A stretch of DNA of 5,691 nt from Anaerolineae bacterium (GTDB lineage Bacteria; Chloroflexota; Anaerolineae; B4-G1; SLSP01): positions 1-5,691 of the forward strand of contig JAGHDT010000442.1 in the NCBI GenBank assembly GCA_021159805.1. Direction: 5' to 3'. Shown piece after piece: positions 1-4,458 of the stretch. Within the stretch, counting starts at the first letter, position 1. Each line of letters starts with the position of its first letter. The notes under the pieces were generated by a model, which saw nothing but the letters and a program-made list of their open reading frames with translations, had not been told where the DNA came from and searched no databases. The translations under genes were made by a program, and so were the position numbers.

Positions 1-633
1 CGCGTGAGCGATGCCCTGAGCCGTCCAGTTGATCTTGCCGGGTGGCTCCACAGAGAGGTGCGGCACATCCATCATCCGGCCATAGCTCAGCAGCAAACGT
101 CCAGCAATGCCCTGATAGGCGAAATCGTGGATTGTGTAGAGGGAGGCGATGTCTCGGTAATAGGCATCCTGACCGCCGTAGACGTCAAGCCAGGTAGGTA
201 TGGGCGCAGTGTGCCAGTCATTGGCGTGCACAACGTCCGGCACCCAGTCTAGAGCACGCATCGCCGAGATCACTGCGCGAGAGAAAAACATAAAGCGCTG
301 GGGGTCGTCGTTGAACCCGTACACGCGCTCTCGATTGCCGAAATGCTGATCGTTGTAGATCAGATAGACCGGGACGCCGTCAACTTCGGAGCGGAACAAA
401 TGAGCGGGCTCTTCACGCGAACCAGCTGGAATCTGCAAAGTTCTGCCAACACGTAGCAGTTTTGGCCCCCCCCTGCGCACGCTATCACTATATCGAGGAA
501 TCATCAGCCGCACATCCACGCCCAGCTGGCGCAGGGCTTTCGGCAAGGCGCCGGCAAACTCTGCCAGTCCGCCAACCTTAGTGAACGGCACCGCCTCAGC
601 AGCCACCATCAGGACCTTCAATTGGCCATCCAT
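1..633 (-). CDS. glgA: Glycogen/starch synthase, GT5 family, N-terminal part (cut by window edge)
   Basis: Transfers glucose from an ADP- or UDP-sugar to the non-reducing end of a growing alpha-1,4-glucan in the cytoplasm. The minus strand is open from ATG 633 to the left edge, giving 211 residues of a protein that is usually about 480-500 long. Visible family landmarks, in order: strand KVLMVAAEAVPF, then the nucleotide-sugar loop K19-V-G-G-L23, the MIPRY segment (44-48), GVPVYLIYNDQHFGNRERVYG (86-106, with the usual YG and RF/FSRA segments after it), HANDWHT (137-142 core), YTIHDFAYQGI (166-176) and INWTAQGIAHA at the edge. The KVGGL loop replaces the commoner KTGGL. ATG 633 is preferred over in-frame ATG 669 because it has a GAGGTG ribosome site six bases upstream and because a perfect TATAAT overlaps codon 669. 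The gene is divergent from the PHP gene. Sugar-donor preference cannot be read from this fragment. The family assignment is very firm. Confidence 0.94.
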   Translation of the reverse strand, partial: MDGQLKVLMVAAEAVPFTKVGGLAEFAGALPKALRQLGVDVRLMIPRYSDSVRRGGPKLLRVGRTLQIPAGSREEPAHLFRSEVDGVPVYLIYNDQHFGNRERVYGFNDDPQRFMFFSRAVISAMRALDWVPDVVHANDWHTAPIPTWLDVYGGQDAYYRDIASLYTIHDFAYQGIAGRLLLSYGRMMDVPHLSVEPPGKINWTAQGIAHA

Positions 634-639
634 GTTGAG

Positions 640-645
640 CACCTC
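640..645 (-). promoter_or_regulatory. Ribosome binding site for glgA
   Basis: On the minus strand GAGGTG (within GTGAGGTG) stands six bases before ATG 633. The alternative in-frame ATG at 669 has only a weak TTGGAT ahead of it. The site therefore decides the start and drops 12 extra residues. Confidence 0.7.
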
Positions 646-646
646 A

Positions 647-820
647 CTACTGGATCCGAACGCCTTCATTATATCCAACATCAGTGAGAGGGCAACGATG
701 GCGTCGGCGAGGGGCGCGTTCAGCAGCGGAGCATACCTCTGCCAATGCCTCCGGTAGAGACAGACGGGCCGCTGGGCCGTCTACCCAGCGCCAACGCGCT
801 CCCTCCAACACGGGTGACAC
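647..820 (-). CDS. Possible short ORF or 3' gene remnant upstream of glgA (doubtful)
   Basis: A minus-strand frame is open from 877 to a TAG at 647-649, 13 bases before the glgA ATG. The first plausible start is GTG 820, giving 57 residues; the full open stretch is 76 codons. The translation has a protein-like middle (DWPIEWTVSPVLEGARWRW, then LSLPEALAEV) and an Arg-rich, less convincing tail. I recognise no family. There is no good ribosome site before GTG 820, and the frame runs through the proposed glgA -10 box. It could be the worn 3' end of a lost gene that once preceded glgA, or chance in GC-rich DNA. Function unknown. Confidence 0.18.
   Translation of the reverse strand: MSPVLEGARWRWVDGPAARLSLPEALAEVCSAAERAPRRRHRCPLTDVGYNEGVRIQ
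668..695 (-). promoter_or_regulatory. Putative sigma-70-type promoter of glgA
   Basis: On the minus strand, TTGCCC (690-695, four of six bases of the -35 consensus) is followed by a 16-bp spacer and a perfect TATAAT (668-673). Transcription would start near 661, giving a leader of about 28 bases that contains the GAGGTG site. The -10 box overlaps the alternative upstream ATG (667-669), so that ATG would not be on the transcript. Position and fit are seen; activity is inferred. Confidence 0.55.
762..790. other. Two interlocked perfect inverted repeats (alternative hairpins or pseudoknot-like)
   Basis: On the plus strand AGACGG (762-767) is complementary to CCGTCT (777-782), and CGCTGGG (770-776) is complementary to CCCAGCG (784-790). 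The order is a-b-a'-b', so the two stems (6 and 7 bp, both perfect) interlock. The connecting stretches are only 2, 0 and 1 bases, which is short for both stems to form fully at once. Two mutually exclusive hairpins are therefore more likely than a full H-type pseudoknot. It lies upstream of both proposed transcription starts, so RNA from either known promoter would not contain it unless there is a more distal start. A DNA-level protein site is an alternative. Confidence 0.4.
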
Positions 821-908
821 GGTCCACTCAATCGGCCAGTCCGCGTGACCGACTCCGAGCTCGGGCAGTCGCCGTGGTCAGCGGCGCCACAACGATCCCT
901 CCCTAGTT

Positions 909-936
909 TTGCGCCATCATCGGACCCGAGTACAAT
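909..936 (+). promoter_or_regulatory. Putative promoter of the PHP gene
   Basis: TTGCGC (909-914, TTG core only) is followed by a 16-bp spacer and TACAAT (931-936, five of six). Transcription would begin near 943, leaving about 20 bases before the ATG that include the ribosome site. The TTG at 909, which could be taken as an in-frame start 18 codons upstream, sits in the -35 box and is unlikely to be translated. Confidence 0.45.
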
Positions 937-947
937 ACCGGCGGTCT

Positions 948-953
948 AGGAGA
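948..953 (+). promoter_or_regulatory. Ribosome binding site for the PHP gene
   Basis: AGGAGA lies nine bases before ATG 963 and fixes that start over the upstream TTG at 909, which has no such site. Confidence 0.7.
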
Positions 954-962
954 CCAACGCCT

Positions 963-1841
963 ATGAACGCTCTACAGCAAGCGAGGACCCGGGCGGTCCG
1001 CGCCGACTTGCATGTGCATACATGCGCATCCGACAGCAGATGGACGGCGGCGCAGGTGGTTGATGGCTGTCGCGCGAAGGGGATCGGACTCCTAGCTGTG
1101 GCCGACCACGACACGACCGACAGTGTGCCCATTGCCGAATCACTGGCGCTCGAGTCTGGTATAGGCTACCTGCGTGCCGTTGAGGTCTCCTCAACGACGG
1201 ACGGCGTCCTCATACACATCCTCGCCTACGGCATAGATGTCGAAGATCCCACTCTACGTGGCGTTCTCGACGCCAATCAGACGCAGGCGACCACCAATGC
1301 AGTTCATAACCTGAGACGTCTCGTCGATCTAGACTACCCCGTCAGCTTGGCTGACTTCCTGGCCTACGAATACCATCGCTCTCGTGGGGGCTTCAAGCTG
1401 CTCAACTACCTGAGTGACTGCGGGATCGTGACCGACCTGCGAGACTTCTTTCTCGCCATCGCACCACACTTCGACAAACCGTGGGCTAGCTATGTACACC
1501 CTGAGAGGGCCGTCGCAGCAATTCGCGCTGCCGGCGGCATACCCGTCATGGCGCACCCAGGCGCGAGCCTCAAACACCGGAGCGGCGTCACTGCCGCCAA
1601 CCTGAGCTGGATGTGCTCGCTCGGCATCGCCGGCTTCGAATGCTATTCGCAGTACCACGACGCCGAAACAATCAGCGATTGTGTGACCTTCTGCGACCAA
1701 CACGACCTGGCGATTACCGGTGGATCGGATTTCCACGGACACCTGATCGATCGCGCGCTGGGAAGCCCGGAAGTATACACCGGCCAGTTTCGCCTCTACG
1801 AGATCCAAGACCACATCCTCTATCCCGACACAAAGGCGTAA
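963..1841 (+). CDS. PHP-domain metal-dependent phosphoesterase (COG0613/YciV-RNase AM-like)
   Basis: A cytoplasmic metallo-phosphoesterase of the polymerase-and-histidinol-phosphatase fold. COG0613 members act on nucleoside 3',5'-bisphosphates or trim short RNA/DNA 5' ends; the substrate here is not determined. It has 292 residues, about the length of E. coli YciV. Metal-site residues are all present: D15-L-H17-V-H19, D24, A-D48-H49-D50, E74 (AVEVSS), H85 (IHILAYGID), H198 (MAHPG), E226 (GFECYS), H232 and the closing GSD256-F-H258. The insert RGGFKLLNYLSDCG (141-154) sits where the family has its small helical domain, and 173-197 carries the typical AIRAAGGIPVMAHP run. There is no polymerase, helicase or other fused domain and no signal peptide. 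ATG 963 is chosen on its AGGAGA site; a TTG at 909 would add 18 Arg-rich residues that do not look like the family. It is divergent from glgA and convergent with the adaptor gene, so probably monocistronic. Family firm, exact substrate open. Confidence 0.92.
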   Translation: MNALQQARTRAVRADLHVHTCASDSRWTAAQVVDGCRAKGIGLLAVADHDTTDSVPIAESLALESGIGYLRAVEVSSTTDGVLIHILAYGIDVEDPTLRGVLDANQTQATTNAVHNLRRLVDLDYPVSLADFLAYEYHRSRGGFKLLNYLSDCGIVTDLRDFFLAIAPHFDKPWASYVHPERAVAAIRAAGGIPVMAHPGASLKHRSGVTAANLSWMCSLGIAGFECYSQYHDAETISDCVTFCDQHDLAITGGSDFHGHLIDRALGSPEVYTGQFRLYEIQDHILYPDTKA

Positions 1842-1857
1842 GCTAACCCAGCGGACC

Positions 1858-1921
1858 AAGAAAACCCCGCACAATGTGAGCGTGCCGACTGCAGGGCTGC
1901 CTCTCTCACATTGTGCGGGGT
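1858..1921 (-). terminator. Strong hairpin terminator of the minus-strand export operon
   Basis: Arms 1864-1880 and 1905-1921 are a perfect 17-bp inverted repeat (CCCCGCACAATGTGAG and its complement, plus one A-T pair) around a 24-base loop. On the minus strand the hairpin is followed by TTTTCTT, as in a Rho-independent terminator, 111 bases past the adaptor stop. On the plus strand it follows the PHP stop by 22 bases but is followed by TCCGAGCG, with no T-run, so it would stop plus-strand RNA poorly or only protect its 3' end. The loop is long for a simple terminator, so a dispersed intergenic repeat is an alternative. Confidence 0.7.
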
Positions 1922-2032
1922 CCGAGCGCACACTCAGCGCGCCTCGATCACAAGACTACTCCAGACAGACGCAGACAGCTGTCAGCCCTGAGTGGCTACG
2001 AGCACGCACCACCAACCGGCTCCCACGCACAG

Positions 2033-4381
2033 CTAGTCGTCGAGGAAGGTCACCGCCGCCGACATACCCCATCTCAGGCCCGATGTCGGCTCGTCAAGCT
2101 CAATGAGCGCGGCATACACAACATCGCCGCCCAGCACCTGACTCTGCGGTTTGATCTGCACCATGTGCCCCAGCCAGCTCTCCCCAGGCAGAGCATCGAG
2201 GGTCACACGCACAGGCTGCCCCTCAGACACGTGCACAACGTCCAATTCCGTGAGATCCGTGGTTTCAATACGTAGATGTGCCAGATCGGCCAGCACAAGC
2301 ACCGGGCGACCCGGCATCACTGTATCCCCCACCTCAACGAGCACGTCTGTAACCGTGCCGTCGACAGGTGCGCGCAGCTCCGTGCGCGACAACGCAACCC
2401 CTGCAGCGGCCAGGTTGACATCCGCCCGCTGTACAGCGGCTTCAGCAACGGAGATGGATTCCTCCACAGGACCCGCCAGCACTAGCTCAAGCGACGCCTC
2501 AGTTACACCGACCTGCCCCTGAGCTGCCGCAACGCCGGCATCGGCCTCCCGAAGGCGTGCCACAGCAGCAACCGGAAGCGCTGCCAGCCTTGCTTGAAGT
2601 GCTGTGATAACCGCAGCATTCGCACGTAGTTGATCGCGAACGTCACTTGTGCGCTCATTGTCATCATCGCCCTCAGCCCAATGCAACGCAGCCTCCAACT
2701 GGCGGCGTCTGGCCAAGGCGCCGTCAAGCCGCGCCTGCACCCCGGCGGATTCAGCCGCAGCAACGCCACCGCTCAACTGGTCACGCAAAGCCACAGCCTG
2801 CCACAAGCCAGCCTTGGCGGCAGCGAGTTGAGCCTCAGCCACTGCAATATCGGCATCAAGCGGCCCGGACTGCGCCAAGGCCAGCTCCGCCTGCGCCGTC
2901 GACAGCGCAGCTTCCGCACCCGCCACAGCCAGCTCCTGGCCATCGCTCTCAAGCACGGCAAGGAGATCGCCGGCGCGAACCGACGCTCCCACATCCACCA
3001 ACACCTCTGAGAGTATCCCCGCCGTGGCAAACTGTAGCGTAGAGGATCGCTGAGGGACCACCGCTGCCTCTACCAACACCACGCGCGAGCCATCCTCTGC
3101 CGACGCTCCGCTGGCCGGCACTGCGACACCCAGCTCTTCCGCCGCGCCTGTCTGGATCTCAACCTGGGCCGTCATACCCCACCTCATCCACTCAGGGGGC
3201 ACATCCAGTTCAATCACCACATCATAGATGACCTCACCAAAGTGCGAGCGACCTTCCGGATCAACTCGTGTGACGTTGCCCTGAAGCGCCTGGCCGGGGA
3301 CAGCATCAAACGTCACAAGGACCGACTGCCCCACTACCACGTTCACGACATCCAGTTCGGAGAGATCAGTCGTCCGCAGCTGCAGACGGTCCAGCGTGGC
3401 CAGCGTCGCGACAGGGGTCCCTTGAGCCGCCATATCCCCAACCTCAACGGGGAGATCCGTGAGCGTCGCGTCAAACGGCGCCTCGATACGACTCTGACCG
3501 AACAGCTCCCGCGCTTGCGCCAGAGCCACTGTAGCCTGGGCCACTCCCGCCTCTGCCACGCCGATCGCTTCGCTTCGGGCGCCCGCCAAGGCCAGATCAA
3601 GCTGTGCCTCGACAGTATCTCTGCTGGCGACAGCCGTCAGCACACCGGCGCGGGCTACATCCGTCTTCGGCACTATACGCGCCTGTGCCACATCAAGTTG
3701 AGCCTGCGCCGCTACCACGCCCGCAGCGGCGGCCCCCATCTGAGACCGAGCCATCTCCTCGAGGGTTCCCAGTGTCGGGCAGATCTCGCGCTCGCTGCCA
3801 TCGGGCATGGCCACATCATAACACTTCATCGTGTCGTCGTGAGCTGAGTCAGCCTGCTCGCGAACCAGCTGCGCATCCAAAAGCTGAGCCTGTGCATCCA
3901 GAACGTCAGCTTCAGCCAGGCCGGCAGTCGCGACATCACGCTGCGCAGCACTCTGTGCCACCGCAGCATCCGCTACGCTGAGCTGAGCTTCCACCACGGC
4001 AATCTGCTCCGCGCGCGTGCCGGCCCTGGCAAGAGCCAACTGCGCCTCAGCCTCAGCCAGGCCGGCCTCGGCACGAGCAACAACCACCTCAGCGTCCTCC
4101 GAATCCAGGCGCAGCAAGAGGCTGCCCGCCACCACCAGATCCCCCTCTGCCACAAGCACTTCCTCCAGCGTTCCCCCAACGGGTGCCAGCAGCGTCACCC
4201 ATCGTGCCGGTTCCACGACGGCTTCAGCGAAGATTCCATCCTGTGCCTCCTGCACTACCACCGGCACCGTGCGACTTGCCACTACCGTGGGCGCCCCCGA
4301 ATCAATCGCGCCCTCACAACCCGCTGCCAGAACCCCAACAGCCAGGAACACCAATCCCAGCTTCCCCAACAACTCTCTCAT
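2033..4381 (-). CDS. Double membrane-fusion (HlyD/MacA-like) adaptor lipoprotein of an ABC exporter
   Basis: Extracytoplasmic, lipid-anchored adaptor partner of an FtsX/MacB-type permease. It has 782 residues against roughly 350-450 for a usual MacA or HlyD-type adaptor. A lipoprotein signal (MRELLGKLGLVFLAVGVLAAGC) puts the lipobox at LAAG-C22. Unit 1 (about 54-410) has lipoyl half GTLEEVLVAEGDLVVAG (70-86), a long Ala/Glu/Gln helical hairpin (about 95-297), second lipoyl half RIEAPFDATLTDLPVEVGD (298-316), and a beta-barrel with TTDLSELDVV (337-346) ending RWGM (400-403). Residues 418-440 resemble the start of a membrane-proximal domain. Unit 2 repeats the plan: GILSEVLVDVGASVRAG (455-471), hairpin (about 480-666), ELRAPVDGTVTDVLVEVGD (668-686), TTDLTELDVV (707-716), RWGM (770-773), then stops. 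ATG 4381 is preferred: it starts the signal peptide and has GGGAG seven bases upstream. An in-frame TTG at 4441 would add 20 residues in front of the signal. The gene follows the permease by 77 bases, so one operon. Cargo unknown. Confidence 0.9.
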   Translation of the reverse strand: MRELLGKLGLVFLAVGVLAAGCEGAIDSGAPTVVASRTVPVVVQEAQDGIFAEAVVEPARWVTLLAPVGGTLEEVLVAEGDLVVAGSLLLRLDSEDAEVVVARAEAGLAEAEAQLALARAGTRAEQIAVVEAQLSVADAAVAQSAAQRDVATAGLAEADVLDAQAQLLDAQLVREQADSAHDDTMKCYDVAMPDGSEREICPTLGTLEEMARSQMGAAAAGVVAAQAQLDVAQARIVPKTDVARAGVLTAVASRDTVEAQLDLALAGARSEAIGVAEAGVAQATVALAQARELFGQSRIEAPFDATLTDLPVEVGDMAAQGTPVATLATLDRLQLRTTDLSELDVVNVVVGQSVLVTFDAVPGQALQGNVTRVDPEGRSHFGEVIYDVVIELDVPPEWMRWGMTAQVEIQTGAAEELGVAVPASGASAEDGSRVVLVEAAVVPQRSSTLQFATAGILSEVLVDVGASVRAGDLLAVLESDGQELAVAGAEAALSTAQAELALAQSGPLDADIAVAEAQLAAAKAGLWQAVALRDQLSGGVAAAESAGVQARLDGALARRRQLEAALHWAEGDDDNERTSDVRDQLRANAAVITALQARLAALPVAAVARLREADAGVAAAQGQVGVTEASLELVLAGPVEESISVAEAAVQRADVNLAAAGVALSRTELRAPVDGTVTDVLVEVGDTVMPGRPVLVLADLAHLRIETTDLTELDVVHVSEGQPVRVTLDALPGESWLGHMVQIKPQSQVLGGDVVYAALIELDEPTSGLRWGMSAAVTFLDD
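2042..3064 (-). repeat. Adaptor unit 2 of the internal tandem duplication
   Basis: Encodes about residues 440-780. Its order of domains matches unit 1, but the hairpin is shorter (about 16 residues fewer), the tip is acidic (GDDDNERTSD, 571-580) with no cysteine, and the protein ends directly after the beta-barrel with no membrane-proximal part. Confidence 0.8.
3152..4222 (-). repeat. Adaptor unit 1 of the internal tandem duplication
   Basis: Encodes residues 54-410 of the double adaptor. It carries the only Cys pair of the mature chain besides the lipidated one (C187 and C201) at the hairpin tip. The copies are diverged at DNA level; the match is clear only in protein, for example TTDLSELDVV against TTDLTELDVV with a 370-residue offset. 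Confidence 0.8.
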
Positions 4382-4388
4382 TCCATCA

Positions 4389-4393
4389 CTCCC
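4389..4393 (-). promoter_or_regulatory. Ribosome binding site for the adaptor gene
   Basis: GGGAG on the minus strand, seven bases before ATG 4381. It supports this start, which begins directly with the lipoprotein signal, over the TTG at 4441. Confidence 0.6.
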
Positions 4394-4458
4394 ACGCCCG
4401 ATTTCCCGCACGCCATCGATCCGGCTGGTACGCGAGCCCAATCATCAGACAACACCAT

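Larger units (their letters stand above)
634..962. other. Divergent intergenic region between glgA and the PHP gene
   Basis: This 329-bp stretch separates two divergent genes. It holds, from left to right: the glgA ribosome site and promoter (640-695), a stretch with two interlocked inverted repeats (762-790), a small inverted repeat AGCGC-CAAC-GCGCT (787-800), a 10-bp palindrome CCGAGCTCGG (855-864), and the promoter and ribosome site of the PHP gene (909-953). A short minus-strand open frame with no convincing start crosses 647-877. I see no riboswitch family I can name, no tRNA and no mobile element end. It is longer than two simple promoters need, leaving about 210 bp (roughly 697-908) without an assigned role. 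Confidence 0.6.

Noticed and set aside
4..252. 82-codon plus-strand frame at the left edge
   Set aside because: It is antisense to conserved glgA motifs (HANDWHT, TIHDFAYQGI).
762..790. A named pseudoknot riboswitch (preQ1, SAM-II or similar)
   Set aside because: The loops are far too short and none of the conserved bases of those classes is present; it also lies outside both inferred transcripts.
909..962. Eighteen-codon N-terminal extension of the PHP protein from TTG 909
   Set aside because: The extension is Arg-rich, has no ribosome site and overlaps the proposed -35 and -10 boxes; ATG 963 has AGGAGA.
1329..1931. 200-residue minus-strand open frame across the PHP gene
   Set aside because: It is antisense to a gene with every PHP metal-site motif in frame, and the translation shows no domain I recognise. 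It also runs into the terminator hairpin.
1974..1983. GACAGCTGTC palindrome between the convergent genes
   Set aside because: A 10-bp palindrome alone, with no promoter nearby, is expected by chance often enough to carry no weight.
3242..3847. Long plus-strand open frames opposite the adaptor gene
   Set aside because: They arise from the low-complexity Ala/Glu/Gln codons of the antisense strand; translations are Arg/His/Pro-rich with no recognisable domain.
3905..4070. Direct DNA repeat TCAGCCAGGCCGGC at 3912 and 4053
   Set aside because: It reflects repeated Gly-Leu-Ala-Glu-Ala coding in the same helical hairpin, not a mobile or regulatory repeat.
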